A DNA stretch of 64,000 nucleotides from Bacillota bacterium (GCA_023411215.1 JAEYOY010000065.1:21018-85017), one strand, 5' to 3'. Counted from the stretch's first letter, positions 44,227 through 54,108 are shown. The notes: generated from the letters alone by a model not told the origin. Made by a program: numbers and translations.

Positions 44227-45600
44227 TTATTCTTTGCCGTAATACTGATCGAGTAATTCGTCCTTAATTCTCTTAAGCTCTGTTCTTGGTAGAATCGATA
44301 ACAGCTTCCAGCCAAGATTTAAGGTATCTTCAATATCGCGGTTGGTATGATAGCCCTGGGATACATATTCCTTCTCAAACGCATCCGAGAACTTAGCATA
44401 CAGCTTATCAATATCGGTCAATGCCGCCTCACCAAGTACCACCATAAGCTCCTTTGCCTCTTTTCCTCGCGCGTAAGCGGCAAAGATCTGATTCATGGTA
44501 TTGGCATGGTCTTTTCTGGTCTTTCCTTCGCCAATACCCTTATCCTTAAGACGGGATAAGGAGGGTAATACGTCGATCGGAGGTTGGATACTCTGACGAT
44601 ATAAATCACGGCTCAGAATGATCTGGCCCTCGGTAATATAACCGGTTAAGTCAGGGATCGGATGAGTCTTATCATCCTCTGGCATGGTCAGGATCGGTAT
44701 CATTGTAATACTTCCGTTCTTACCCTTCTTACGTCCTGCTCTCTCATAGAGAGATGCTAAGTCCGTGTACATGTAGCCGGGATAACCACGACGACCGGGA
44801 ACCTCTTTACGGGCCGCAGATACCTCACGGAGGGAATCAGCATAGTTGGTAATATCGGTAAGGATAACAAGTACATGCATATCCTTTTCAAATGCCAGAT
44901 ATTCTGCAGCGGTCAGTGCCATACGGGGTGTTGAGATACGCTCTACCGCAGGGTCATTGGCCAGGTTAACGAACATAACGGTACGGTCAATCGCACCCGT
45001 CTCTCGGAAGCTCTCGGTAAAGAAATTGGCTTCCTCAAAGGTAATACCCATCGCTGCAAATACTACCGCAAAGGGCTCCGTTGTTCCGCGCACCTTAGCC
45101 TGACGGGCAATCTGTGCCGCTAATTCCGCATGGGGAAGTCCACTTGCCGAGAAGATCGGAAGCTTCTGTCCACGTACCAAGGTATTCAGACCATCGATAG
45201 CCGATACACCGGTCTGAATGAATTCCTGCGGATAGTTTCTAGCCGCCGGATTCATCGGAAGGCCATTGATATCCATTCTCTTCTCCGGCAGTATCTCAGG
45301 ACCATCATCAATGGGACGACCCAAGCCATCGAATACACGGCTGAGCATATCCTCACTAACTCCAAGCTCCATACTACGTCCCAAGAAGCGTACCTTACTG
45401 CTTGCAAGGTTAATACCTGCACTACTTTCGAACAACTGTACCAATGCGTTTCCACCGTCGATTTCAAGAACTCTACATCTGCGTTTCTCTCCACTGGCAA
45501 GTTCAATTTCAGCAAGTTCGTCAAAGGCTACATTTTCAACGCCCTGTACTAACATAAGAGGACCTGCTACCTCTTGTATGGTTCTATATTCCTTTGGCAT
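44227..45600 (-). CDS. ntpB: V/A-type ATPase subunit B (left operon)
   Basis: Non-catalytic nucleotide-binding subunit of the peripheral head, 457 residues. Family signatures: RCRVLEIDGGNALVQLFE, KLPIFSASGLPHAELAAQIARQA (about 145-167, no Walker A, as expected for B), FFTESFRETGAIDRTVMFVNLANDPAVERI and PSLSRLKDKGIGEGKTRKDHA. Start ATG 45600 overlaps the TAA of subunit A (TAATG), typical coupling. Confidence 0.95.
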   Translation of the reverse strand: MPKEYRTIQEVAGPLMLVQGVENVAFDELAEIELASGEKRRCRVLEIDGGNALVQLFESSAGINLASSKVRFLGRSMELGVSEDMLSRVFDGLGRPIDDGPEILPEKRMDINGLPMNPAARNYPQEFIQTGVSAIDGLNTLVRGQKLPIFSASGLPHAELAAQIARQAKVRGTTEPFAVVFAAMGITFEEANFFTESFRETGAIDRTVMFVNLANDPAVERISTPRMALTAAEYLAFEKDMHVLVILTDITNYADSLREVSAARKEVPGRRGYPGYMYTDLASLYERAGRKKGKNGSITMIPILTMPEDDKTHPIPDLTGYITEGQIILSRDLYRQSIQPPIDVLPSLSRLKDKGIGEGKTRKDHANTMNQIFAAYARGKEAKELMVVLGEAALTDIDKLYAKFSDAFEKEYVSQGYHTNRDIEDTLNLGWKLLSILPRTELKRIKDELLDQYYGKE

Positions 45601-47366
45601 TAGGCTTCCTCCTTCTTCTTCACTAATTGGTCTAGCTCTTTCTGCAGGTTCTGAAGGATAGCTTCACTCTCTGCATCGATCTTATCCTTTGAAACATATT
45701 TAAAACGACCGATACTCTCACGCACTGACAGCTTTACCAGACTATCAATCGATACTCCCTTACCCAGCGCCTCCAGGGACAAATCATAATAATGAAGTAC
45801 TAATTCCATCATCAGATATTGCTTATGAAGATCGGTATAGGTATCTACCTCATGGAAGGCATCCTGGTGCAGATAATCCTCTCGGATTGATCTTGCAGCC
45901 TCCAGCTTCAAGCGGTCCGGCGCTGATAAAGCATCCATACCGACCAGCTTTACGATCTCTTCCAGCTCAGCCTCATCATTTAGCATCTTCATAATTCTGG
46001 TACGTAGATCTACCCACTTTTCGTTTACATTGGTATTAAACCATTTACCGAGGTTGTAGAGCGAATAGCTGGACAGCCAGTTAATCGCCGGGAAATGTCT
46101 ACGATAAGCAAGGTTTGCATCCAGTCCCCAAAACACCTTAACGATACGCAGGGTTGCCTGGGATACGGGTTCTGATATATCTCCACCGGGCGGGGATACT
46201 GCTCCAATTGCTGACAATGCTCCTTCTCTGCCCTCCTTACCAAGTGCGATGACACGTCCTGCTCGCTCATAGAACTGTGCCAAACGGCTGGCAAGATAGG
46301 CCGGATATCCTTCCTCACCGGGCATTTCCTCAAGACGACCACTCATCTCACGAAGAGCCTCAGCCCAACGGGAGGTAGAGTCAGCCATGAGTGCAACGGA
46401 ATATCCCATATCACGGAAATATTCTGCTATGGTGATACCTACATAGATAGATGCCTCACGTGCCGCAACGGGCATATCAGAGGTATTTGCAATAAGAACA
46501 GTACGCTCCATTAAGGATTTTCCTGTCTTAGGATCCTTTAATTCCGGGAATTCATTGAGTACATCAGTCATCTCATTACCACGCTCGCCACAACCAATGT
46601 ATACTACGATATCTGCTTCCGCCCATTTAGCCAGCTGATGCTGAACGACTGTCTTACCGCTGCCGAAGGGACCGGGTACTGCTGCTACACCACCTTTAGC
46701 GATAGGAAACAGAGTATCAATAACACGTTGACCGGTAACCAGAGGCTTATCCGGAGACAGCTTCTGCTTATAGGGTCTGCCGATACGAACCGGCCATTTT
46801 TGCATCAGGGTTATATTCTCTTTTGTTCCGTCTGCTTTTACCAATACTGCAACAGCATCCTGTACTGTATAATCGCCCTCACTGATCGACTGAATCGTGC
46901 CCTGCATTCCATATGGAAGCATGATTTTCTGGGTAACAATGTCTGTTTCTGCTACCGTACCAATGATATCTCCGGCTTCCACAGCATCACCAACTGCTAC
47001 GCTAGGAACGAAGTGCCACTTAGTTTCACGATTTAAGGAAGGTATCTCAACACCTCTCTTTAGATTAGTGCCGATTGCATCCATAATATCTACCAATGGA
47101 CGCTGAATACCATCAAAAATACTTCCGATGAGTCCAGGTCCCAGTTCGACACTTAAGGGTGCACCGGTAGATTCCACCGGCTCTCCCGGTCCTAAGCCCG
47201 AGGTCTCCTCATAAACCTGTATGGATGCTTGGTCGCCATGGATCTCAATGATTTCACCGATCAGACGCTGATCGCTTACACGAACCACGTCGAACATGTT
47301 GGCGTCGCGCATTCCTTCTGCGACAACCAACGGACCGGCAACCTTTTTTATTATGCCTTTACTCAT
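45600..47366 (-). CDS. ntpA: V/A-type ATPase catalytic subunit A (left operon)
   Basis: Catalytic ATP-hydrolysing head subunit, 588 residues from ATG 47366 (GGAGG 5 nt upstream; an in-frame ATG at 47378 overlaps it). Walker A PGPFGSGKT near residue 230, then GCGERGNEMTDVL, Walker B YSVALMADSTSRWAEALREMSGRL and SVSPPGGDISEPV-like (AVSPPGGDISEPVSQ). The non-homologous region of A subunits lies at about 110-190. Overlaps the start of B. Confidence 0.95.
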   Translation of the reverse strand: MSKGIIKKVAGPLVVAEGMRDANMFDVVRVSDQRLIGEIIEIHGDQASIQVYEETSGLGPGEPVESTGAPLSVELGPGLIGSIFDGIQRPLVDIMDAIGTNLKRGVEIPSLNRETKWHFVPSVAVGDAVEAGDIIGTVAETDIVTQKIMLPYGMQGTIQSISEGDYTVQDAVAVLVKADGTKENITLMQKWPVRIGRPYKQKLSPDKPLVTGQRVIDTLFPIAKGGVAAVPGPFGSGKTVVQHQLAKWAEADIVVYIGCGERGNEMTDVLNEFPELKDPKTGKSLMERTVLIANTSDMPVAAREASIYVGITIAEYFRDMGYSVALMADSTSRWAEALREMSGRLEEMPGEEGYPAYLASRLAQFYERAGRVIALGKEGREGALSAIGAVSPPGGDISEPVSQATLRIVKVFWGLDANLAYRRHFPAINWLSSYSLYNLGKWFNTNVNEKWVDLRTRIMKMLNDEAELEEIVKLVGMDALSAPDRLKLEAARSIREDYLHQDAFHEVDTYTDLHKQYLMMELVLHYYDLSLEALGKGVSIDSLVKLSVRESIGRFKYVSKDKIDAESEAILQNLQKELDQLVKKKEEA

Positions 47367-47411
47367 AAAAACCTCCATGCTGCTGTTAAGCAGCTCTATA
47401 GTTTTAAATGC

Positions 47412-47729
47412 TTAGTTATTGAATATAATATCAGAGCCAACCGCACGCTCTACGGACTTTTTAACATTTCGCATCCCTTTACCGGTATTACCTGATACTC
47501 CGGGAATCGGAATAATTGCCGGTAAATAATCGACAACATATTGATCAATCTCTGTCTCCATCTCTGCTTGAAGAGCTTCCGTGATATAGATAACTGCGTA
47601 TTGTCCGTCTGCCAGTGATTTTAATATTTTCACAGCTTCATCCCGGTCCGATACCGGATAGGTATCCAGGCCAAGGGCTGCAAATCCATAAATGCTGTCT
47701 CGGTCTCCAAGTACTGCTACTTTATACAT
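47412..47729 (-). CDS. ntpF: V/A-type ATPase subunit F (left operon)
   Basis: Small rotor/stalk subunit, 105 residues: N-terminal VAVLGDRDSIYGFAALGLDTYPV and a C-terminal IIPIPGVSGNTGKGMRNVKKSVERAVGSDI typical of NtpG/AtpF. Start overlaps the end of subunit C by 8 nt; GAGGG before the ATG. Named F by A-ATPase nomenclature (NtpG in Enterococcus). Confidence 0.9.
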   Translation of the reverse strand: MYKVAVLGDRDSIYGFAALGLDTYPVSDRDEAVKILKSLADGQYAVIYITEALQAEMETEIDQYVVDYLPAIIPIPGVSGNTGKGMRNVKKSVERAVGSDIIFNN

Positions 47730-48690
47730 ACATTTCCCTCAACCTTTCCCGGACCTGGCTGTCCGAAATATCATTTCTCTTACCCGAAAGAACGATTCTT
47801 ACAGTCTTGATCTCGTTTTCTCTGGCAATGATATACGCAGCCAGAGGAGAAATTGAAAAAGGATTATATAGTTGCGGACGGATATGTCTAACAATCAGAT
47901 TATCACTCCAACGCTCAAAGGCTGAGGAAGATTCCTTCAATGCAGCAACTGCATCATCATACATTGTGGATGACAGATATCCATAGATCGCATCGATACC
48001 GTTCATGGCTGCGTCGATCAATTCCGATTTACTCAAGGTGTCGCACTGAGCTATTGCTCTTTCCATAAAGGCTCTGTCCTTATGAGTCTTACAGCTGCGA
48101 ATTGCTATATTAATATCTGCTACTACCACCTTAAGCTCTGAATATTTTGCAAACAGCTCATTATTTGTTGCTTTGCCTTTTTGGAGTGTTGTCTCCAAGG
48201 ATGCTTTGTCAATAATAATATCGCATAACCCGCCATCACCCGTATGCATCATAATCTGATATGCCTCTTCTGCACAGGAGCGCATATGCTCGGGAAGTGA
48301 GTTAAAATTATGTTCCTTTATTGCTTGAATAATTACTTCAGGACTTATTGTACCTTGATTGATATAAATACCTTCGTCCTTCGTATTTGTATAAACCTGT
48401 TTTATAGCCGCCTTCAGATTATGAAAGTCATTGCCATATAAAAATGTATTAAAAACGGACATATCCTCAACCAACTCAGCAATTAAGCTCCAGGTTTTGT
48501 CCCTTTCCACACTCAGTATCTGATCCGCGTCTTCATCACCTGTCCTGCCCCAGCCTTTATCAGCCAATAACCGAAGACATGCTGCTTCATTTTTACAGTT
48601 CATAAGCTGATCCAGGTCGGACTTGTTCAAAAGAGAACCTTCTTTTGTACGGATTCGCGCGACCGCATATAAATATTGATTATCAGCCAT
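47722..48690 (-). CDS. ntpC: V/A-type ATPase subunit C (left operon)
   Basis: Couples the rotor stalk to the membrane ring (d/C-type subunit). 322 residues, alpha-helical with three similar parts; opening YLYAVARIRTKEGSLLNKSDLDQLM and closing FSISPLAAYIIARENEIKTVRIVLSGKRNDI are diagnostic. Located between E and F. Ribosome site GAGAGAGGTG before the ATG. Confidence 0.92.
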   Translation of the reverse strand: MADNQYLYAVARIRTKEGSLLNKSDLDQLMNCKNEAACLRLLADKGWGRTGDEDADQILSVERDKTWSLIAELVEDMSVFNTFLYGNDFHNLKAAIKQVYTNTKDEGIYINQGTISPEVIIQAIKEHNFNSLPEHMRSCAEEAYQIMMHTGDGGLCDIIIDKASLETTLQKGKATNNELFAKYSELKVVVADINIAIRSCKTHKDRAFMERAIAQCDTLSKSELIDAAMNGIDAIYGYLSSTMYDDAVAALKESSSAFERWSDNLIVRHIRPQLYNPFSISPLAAYIIARENEIKTVRIVLSGKRNDISDSQVRERLREMYV

Positions 48691-48712
48691 GTCATCACCT
48701 CTCTCCGGTTAT

Positions 48713-49309
48713 TTAATCGAACAGCAACGAATTTACTTTATCCTGCAGAATATCCTTCTCCTCTGCAAATAATGCATCAAAGGAACAGTTTTCCTCGATA
48801 TCACCATAAACCAGAAGAAAGCCGCCTGTAAAGGAGGGCTCCTCCTTTGCGATTTCTAAGAAAGCACCTGCCTTATTAGCCAGAGTTGATGTTAGTTTTT
48901 CTGGGAAATCATCGGTCAGACGAGCTCGATCTGAAGAGGAAAAAAGAATCTTACCCTTCTTATTATGAGCATATTTCCCTACCATAGATAAAATAACATT
49001 CGTATATTCGGAGTTGCTAAGCCCATCAAGCCTTTTTCTTGCACTGGCAATGATATTACTGATAATTTGCTGCTTCGTATCCAGTAGAATCTTCTTCTCC
49101 TGAAGGGCAGCCGCAGATTCTGCACGGCTTATGACCGCCTTAACATCCGCTTCAGACTTTTCAGCGATTACTTTACATTTGGCTTCCGCTTCGTTTTTTG
49201 CATTTGCCAAGATTATCTCTGCTTCATGCTTTGCCTGAGCAATGACTGCATCTGCTCCTGCCTGGGCTTCCGCTTCAATCGCCTTCAATATCTTTTCTAA
49301 TCCAGTCAT
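48713..49309 (-). CDS. ntpE: V/A-type ATPase subunit E (left operon)
   Basis: Peripheral stalk subunit, 198 residues from ATG 49309 (GGGAGAAG before it). A long N-terminal coiled coil rich in Ala and Glu (AEAQAGADAVIAQAKHEAEIILANAKNEAEAK) precedes the C-terminal head-binding domain with FTGGFLLVYGDIEENCSFDAL. An in-frame TTG at 49324 is less likely. Follows the K subunit by about 19 nt. Confidence 0.9.
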   Translation of the reverse strand: MTGLEKILKAIEAEAQAGADAVIAQAKHEAEIILANAKNEAEAKCKVIAEKSEADVKAVISRAESAAALQEKKILLDTKQQIISNIIASARKRLDGLSNSEYTNVILSMVGKYAHNKKGKILFSSSDRARLTDDFPEKLTSTLANKAGAFLEIAKEEPSFTGGFLLVYGDIEENCSFDALFAEEKDILQDKVNSLLFD

Positions 49310-49327
49310 AGCTTCTTCTCCCAACTG

Positions 49328-49816
49328 TTATATATTTAAACCGGTAACTCCATTTACTGCTAACATAGAAATAAGAAGAGCTAAAATCGCATAGGTCTCA
49401 ACCATTGCAGGGAAGATAATAGACTTACCGAATGCTTCTGGCTTCTTTGCTAAAATACCCATACTTGCAACAGATGCTCTTGCCTGACGGATTGCTGAAG
49501 AATAACCAACAATAGCCATAGGAAGACAAGCAATAAAATATAGCAACCCTTTTGCTAAACTGATATTGCTGTCACCGCCTAATACACCAATCTGGGATAA
49601 TGTGATGAAGGCAATAAGTAAACCATAGATACCCTGAGTACCGGGTAATAACTGAAGGATCAGAACCTTACCAAACTTTGCAGGATCTTCTGTTACAATT
49701 CCTGCACCGGCTTCACCTGCCATACCTACTCCTTTTGCAGAACCCATACCTGCAAGTAATGCTGCTGCTGCTGCACCCAATAATGCAAAAACAATTCCAA
49801 ATTGATTAAAATTCAT
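49328..49816 (-). CDS. ntpK: V/A-type ATPase rotor subunit K, Na+-type (left operon)
   Basis: Membrane rotor ring (proteolipid) of 162 residues with four helices in two hairpins, as in Enterococcus hirae NtpK (about 160). The Na+ ligands of that protein are conserved: Leu57, Thr60 and Gln61 (LQLLPGTQG), Gln111 (SAIRQAR) and Glu140 (VETYAIL). Thus Na+ transport is inferred. The first codon overlaps the end of subunit I by 11 nt (AAAGATGAATTTTAA). GGAG is 10 nt upstream. Confidence 0.93.
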   Translation of the reverse strand: MNFNQFGIVFALLGAAAAALLAGMGSAKGVGMAGEAGAGIVTEDPAKFGKVLILQLLPGTQGIYGLLIAFITLSQIGVLGGDSNISLAKGLLYFIACLPMAIVGYSSAIRQARASVASMGILAKKPEAFGKSIIFPAMVETYAILALLISMLAVNGVTGLNI

Positions 49817-51830
49817 CTTTCACGTTCTCCTTAACTTTATAATATTTTGTTTTCATACTAAAAGGATTGAAGGAACGTCCTCCACCCTCATAAAACTTAC
49901 CGAAGAACTCCACATACTCTAATCTGTTTGTATGAACATAAGCTCCTAATATATTAATTGCGAAGTTAATCGCATGCCCGAATAATAGAATAATGACAAA
50001 TATAAGGGGTCCTACTACTCCTTTTCCTGCCATTGCAGCCATCTTATTAATAACAGAACTGATAACGCCGGAAGCAAGTCCCAGTGCTAACAGACGGGAA
50101 TAAGATAACACATCGCTCAGATAGCCGGTGATACCATACAATGCATAGACACCCTTTAAGAAGCGCTTAATCGGATTCCTTGATTCACGGCCGTTTGTCA
50201 ATACAATCACTAAGCATGATAAAACCGCCAGTACTGCAGATATTGTTATAACAATAGGTTCAAAACTAATCGATACACCCAGAATATTAGTAATCATATC
50301 CAATGATAATAACAATATCGTAGAGGTTACTAAGAGTACAAACCAGGACACTGCATCATACAAGATACCAATGTAATCCTTCGCTCTTGCTAATTGATAG
50401 ATCTTCATGCATAACGCAAATAGCAGATGGATGATACCAAGTGCCATAGAGAAGGTTAACATTCGAATCGGTTCATTAACCGGGAAGAACCACAGCGGTG
50501 GTATTACCGGAACCTTGGTTGCCCCAAAATAAGTGGTAGCAATCACATCAAAAACATCTCCAAAGTAGCTTCCGAACATAACTCCCCAGAATATCGTTGT
50601 GATGCCACAATAGAGAAACATCTCAAGAAAATTCTTTGTAAAGCCTTCTAACTTATTCTTACCCTTCAGCAGACAGAAGCCACAGGCAATGACCATAAGT
50701 ATTCCGTAACCTGCATCCGCAAACATGATTCCAAATAATAAATAATAAAATACTGCCATGGAAAAGGTTGGGTCAACTTCCCCCTTACCGGGTAAACTAA
50801 AGCTTTCAACAACCCATTCCAACGGTCTTGCAAAAGCATTATTGCTGAGCTGTACAGGAACCTCTTCTTCTTCACCCGGCTCCTCAAATTCTACCGTGGC
50901 TTCAAAATTCTTCGTCAGCTCTTCTTCCAGCTTCTTACTATCTCTGGCAGCAATAAAACCGGTTATTACAAATACGCTTTTCGATTGTATAAGTTTTCCA
51001 ATTACCTCATACTTATCCAATCGCATTTTGTCATAGTCCTGAAGAAACAGAATATCTTCTCTGCCAGCCGCCCGTTCTACTATCTCCTTTTCGGCCCGAT
51101 CAATTGCCTGATTGGCTTCTTCAATCTGTCCCTTAAGGATTGCAAGCTGCTCTGAAGGTGCCTTATCTGTCACCATTCCGGGATATGCAAAATCCATCTC
51201 TCTTAACAGATCATAGACTCCATCTGACTTTTCCTTAGGACATAACACAAAGATGCAGGTCTGTTCTTTCGAAGAACTAATAATATCAACATTCAACGGC
51301 ATATACTCAGCCAGCTTGCCATAGATATCCTCCAGCGTAATCTGCTTTGGGATAGTTCCGATAAATCCTTTTGTAGATTTTGTTCCCGAGAAGTTCATCG
51401 GTATGTCCAGTGAAACCCATGGTGTCAGCATCTCAATCTGAACCTCAAGCCTGAGTATATCGGCTTTATGCTCTGCAATCGCTTTATTGCTGGCAATAAT
51501 GTGATTCGCATTTTTTACTGTCTGCTCATACTTATCCTTGAACGCAGCATAATCCCCAGTTGACACGCTTGTACGTCCATTAAGCATGGAAAGCATCGAG
51601 TTTTTTACCGGTGCATAATTGTCTAGAATTGCGATCGCATCCTTGCAAGCATTGATGTTTTTCTCAATGCCCGACCTGGCATGAGAGGTATCTGTCTTAT
51701 GAAACACATTATCTTCCGGTATCTCATCACTGATTTCTACCACACCACGGCGCTGAAGCATTTCCAGCAACGGTTTTCGGTCCTTTTTTAATGCATAAAT
51801 GAAAATACGCTGCATTTGCAGCATAGCCAT
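49806..51830 (-). CDS. ntpI: V/A-type ATPase membrane stator subunit I (left operon)
   Basis: 674 residues: N-terminal cytoplasmic stalk part (about 1-370, coiled coils near 80-125 and 225-255) and 7-8 C-terminal helices. The essential Arg of the ion path is in YLSDVLSYSRLLALGLASG near 585. MFADAGYGILM near 395 is also typical. Starts after H with AAGGGAGG. In this operon order I comes before K, as in ntpI-ntpK of Enterococcus. Confidence 0.93.
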   Translation of the reverse strand: MAMLQMQRIFIYALKKDRKPLLEMLQRRGVVEISDEIPEDNVFHKTDTSHARSGIEKNINACKDAIAILDNYAPVKNSMLSMLNGRTSVSTGDYAAFKDKYEQTVKNANHIIASNKAIAEHKADILRLEVQIEMLTPWVSLDIPMNFSGTKSTKGFIGTIPKQITLEDIYGKLAEYMPLNVDIISSSKEQTCIFVLCPKEKSDGVYDLLREMDFAYPGMVTDKAPSEQLAILKGQIEEANQAIDRAEKEIVERAAGREDILFLQDYDKMRLDKYEVIGKLIQSKSVFVITGFIAARDSKKLEEELTKNFEATVEFEEPGEEEEVPVQLSNNAFARPLEWVVESFSLPGKGEVDPTFSMAVFYYLLFGIMFADAGYGILMVIACGFCLLKGKNKLEGFTKNFLEMFLYCGITTIFWGVMFGSYFGDVFDVIATTYFGATKVPVIPPLWFFPVNEPIRMLTFSMALGIIHLLFALCMKIYQLARAKDYIGILYDAVSWFVLLVTSTILLLSLDMITNILGVSISFEPIVITISAVLAVLSCLVIVLTNGRESRNPIKRFLKGVYALYGITGYLSDVLSYSRLLALGLASGVISSVINKMAAMAGKGVVGPLIFVIILLFGHAINFAINILGAYVHTNRLEYVEFFGKFYEGGGRSFNPFSMKTKYYKVKENVKDEF

Positions 51831-51924
51831 AACTAATACACCTCCCTTATTTTTAGTTGTATTGTTGGGTATACAATGCTATTGGCTATTCTTCAACAAA
51901 TATAATAAATTGCTTACAAATACC

Positions 51925-52233
51925 TTAAATAACATTGGAGAGAACAAGATTAATTGCTACCTCCTCCTTGTTCTTTGCCATTTCCTTCATTAAGATGACT
52001 TCATTTTCTGCTCGTTGTTTAGCAGTCTCCACCATCTCTACACCCTGTTGATTGGCCAAGAACAGATTACGCTCCGCCACATCCAGCGCCTGCTTTGTCA
52101 TCTTTGCAGTTAAAGCCTTTGCCTCCTGCTGTGCTTCGGACAGAATTTTTTCCTTTACTAATAAAGCCTCCTTTTCCTTCTCTGCAGCATTAAGCTCTGC
52201 TTGGCGAACAGCTTGAACTGTTTCCTTTGCCAT
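51925..52233 (-). CDS. ntpH: V/A-type ATPase subunit H/G (NtpF-type) peripheral stalk (left operon)
   Basis: 102 residues, almost all alpha-helical coiled coil of the H/G stalk subunit: MAKETVQAVRQAELNAAEKEKEALLVKEKILSE, then VAERNLFLANQQGVEMVETAKQRAENEV. GGAGGTGAGTAA precedes the ATG. First gene of the operon, 94 nt before I. Dimerises with subunit E in the stator stalk. Confidence 0.87.
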   Translation of the reverse strand: MAKETVQAVRQAELNAAEKEKEALLVKEKILSEAQQEAKALTAKMTKQALDVAERNLFLANQQGVEMVETAKQRAENEVILMKEMAKNKEEVAINLVLSNVI

Positions 52234-52273
52234 TTACTCACCTCCGTAAATCAAAATAATGGCTAACAATACA

Positions 52274-52302
52274 ATTATAACTTATGATACTATATAATTC
52301 AA
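52274..52302 (-). promoter_or_regulatory. Promoter of the left V-ATPase operon
   Basis: Minus strand TTGAAT (52302-52297), 17-nt spacer and perfect TATAAT (52279-52274), start near 52267, 34 nt before the first gene. Confidence 0.75.
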
Positions 52303-52448
52303 CATGTTATCGTCAAATTTATTCAATTCTTTGTACAAATTGACTAATATTTCACAATAATAATTGCATTTATTAATATTCAACAAAAACAACAACATAA
52401 TTCAGGATAATTTAGACTTATTTGAATTATGTTTGTTAGTAAGAAAAC

Positions 52449-52504
52449 TCGTAAAAAGAGACATTTCCATCTATGACAATTAGTCATAGATGGAAATGTC
52501 TCTT
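52449..52504 (-). terminator. Terminator of the lacI-family gene
   Basis: Perfect 22-bp stem (AAGAGACATTTCCATCTATGAC and its complement) with an AATTA loop; on the minus strand followed by TTTTACG. It separates the lacI gene from the V-ATPase promoter downstream. Remainder of 52505-52694 shows no gene. Confidence 0.85.
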
Positions 52505-52694
52505 CATAAGAAATACTCCCTCTCAATTATAAAACGGGACTCAATTTGGATCTTTACCTATATTAATGTAAATAATCCAATTATAAGAGAAACCTTGCAT
52601 CTACAGTGTGGTGATGGTAATTTACTCTTTGTATGTATAAATATCTCCCCATCCTTATACAAACAAATCATAATTTCACCGGAACACTGCTCTA

Positions 52695-53714
52695 TTACTT
52701 TCTCTCCTTTGGGCGGCCTACCGATCTTCCGGTAAGTACTTTGCCCTCTACAACCACTCTCTCAACAATTGCTGCCTTCGGATTCTCGATTAAAGCTATC
52801 AACTTCTGCGCAGCACTTCGTCCTAATGCCTTGGTATCCTGCTGTAAGGTTGTTAATTTCGGGTCGAGCACCTGTGACAATACAATTCCGTCATAGCCTG
52901 CTATGGAGATATCATCAGGAATGGTTAACCCCAGATCCTTGATGGCGTTAATGCCTCCAATACAGGAAAAGTCATCGGGAAAAATAATGCAGGTCGGTCT
53001 GTCCTTTAGCTCCAACAGCTCCCTTGTCAGCTTTGCCGTTGTATCAGGGTCATGATAGATACCGCATTTCACATAATAATCAGAAACCTCAATCCCCAGC
53101 TCTCCCATGGTTTTATAGTAACTTCCCATTCGATTTCTGGTAACCGAAGAATCAGCTCCGTGAATATAAGCGATCTTACGATGTCCGTTCTCATATATAT
53201 AGGTAATTAAATCTTTCATCCCTTTAATATTGTCCGATACAATCGCCGTGCGGTTATTGAACACATGATCAATAGTTACAACCGGCAGCTCACCGTCAAT
53301 CAGCTCCAGTACATCAGGATCAGTAAAATCGATGCAGGCAATCACTACTCCGTCAACTCCGCGGTATTTACTGTGCTCATAATATGTCATATTCTTACGG
53401 CCGGTATATTTATTTATGAATGTTATATCATAACCGCTTTTCTCCGCTTCTACCTTAAAGCTGTCCAGTACGTTGGCAAAGTATTCATGAGTTAAGCCGC
53501 TCTGCGCTTCATCCACAAATAATACCCCTAAATTATACGTACGGTTTGTCTTTAAGGCTCTGGCAGAAGAATTCGGGAAGTAGCCCATTTCTTTTGCTAT
53601 TTTTCTGACATACTCCTTGGTAGCTTGCGAAATATCACTATGATCATTCAGGGATTTACTTACGGTTGCTACGGATACTCCGCATTTTGCCGATACATCT
53701 TTAATCGAAACCAC
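52695..53714 (-). CDS. LacI-family transcriptional regulator
   Basis: 339 residues. N-terminal LacI HTH: SIKDVSAKCGVSVATVSKSLNDHSDISQATKEYVRKIAKEMGYFPNSSARALKT (about 2-55), then a periplasmic-binding-protein-like ligand domain (YNLGVLFVDEAQ ... ILPDDFSCIGGINAIKDLG). Expected to act as a dimer or tetramer binding CG-centred palindromes. Located between two V-ATPase operons and divergent from the right one; own-promoter sites are described separately. Ligand unknown (sugar or nucleoside in most relatives). Confidence 0.92.
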   Translation of the reverse strand: MVSIKDVSAKCGVSVATVSKSLNDHSDISQATKEYVRKIAKEMGYFPNSSARALKTNRTYNLGVLFVDEAQSGLTHEYFANVLDSFKVEAEKSGYDITFINKYTGRKNMTYYEHSKYRGVDGVVIACIDFTDPDVLELIDGELPVVTIDHVFNNRTAIVSDNIKGMKDLITYIYENGHRKIAYIHGADSSVTRNRMGSYYKTMGELGIEVSDYYVKCGIYHDPDTTAKLTRELLELKDRPTCIIFPDDFSCIGGINAIKDLGLTIPDDISIAGYDGIVLSQVLDPKLTTLQQDTKALGRSAAQKLIALIENPKAAIVERVVVEGKVLTGRSVGRPKERK

Positions 53715-53751
53715 AATTTATTCTCCTATTCATGAACAAATTCGAAAATAA

Positions 53752-53768
53752 GCTTAATCGTTTTCTTT
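53752..53768. promoter_or_regulatory. Operator-like site 1
   Basis: GCTTAATCGTTTTCTTT, identical to 53961-53977. The complement AAACGATTAAGC resembles LacI/CcpA operators with a central CG. It lies 38 nt ahead of the lacI-family start, so may mediate autoregulation. Confidence 0.5.
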
Positions 53769-53960
53769 GTTTTCCTCTTAAAAGCTATAATTTTATTATA
53801 CATTATATATAATTGATTATTATCTTTTCGGAGTTTAATTTAGTAACTTTACACATATTAATTTTATTAATTATTGGAATTATGCGTAAACAAGGATTTA
53901 TCCACTTAAAAACATGTTATACCTTTTCGAAATAATTTGCAAGTATTTTTTACTTTTTTT

Positions 53961-53977
53961 GCTTAATCGTTTTCTTT
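53961..53977. promoter_or_regulatory. Operator-like site 2
   Basis: Second identical copy of GCTTAATCGTTTTCTTT, 209 bp (about 20 helical turns) from the first and about 132 nt before the first gene of the right V-ATPase operon. Such phasing would allow looping between sites. Confidence 0.5.
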
Positions 53978-54108
53978 TTTCTACTCTTATAAAAAACACA
54001 CAATTATTGTAATATTTATTCATCAAATTGTACATATTCACTATTGCAATTATTAGAAAACGAGTTATTATTATCATGTGTAATTGTCGATTGATAGGAG
54101 GTTAGGTT

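Noticed and set aside
45130..45552. 140-codon plus-strand frame antisense to subunits A/B of the left operon.
   Set aside because: Typical antisense open frame of a conserved gene; no ribosome site or family resemblance.
52490..52735. Plus-strand frame next to the lacI-family gene.
   Set aside because: It begins inside the terminator hairpin and overlaps the end of lacI.
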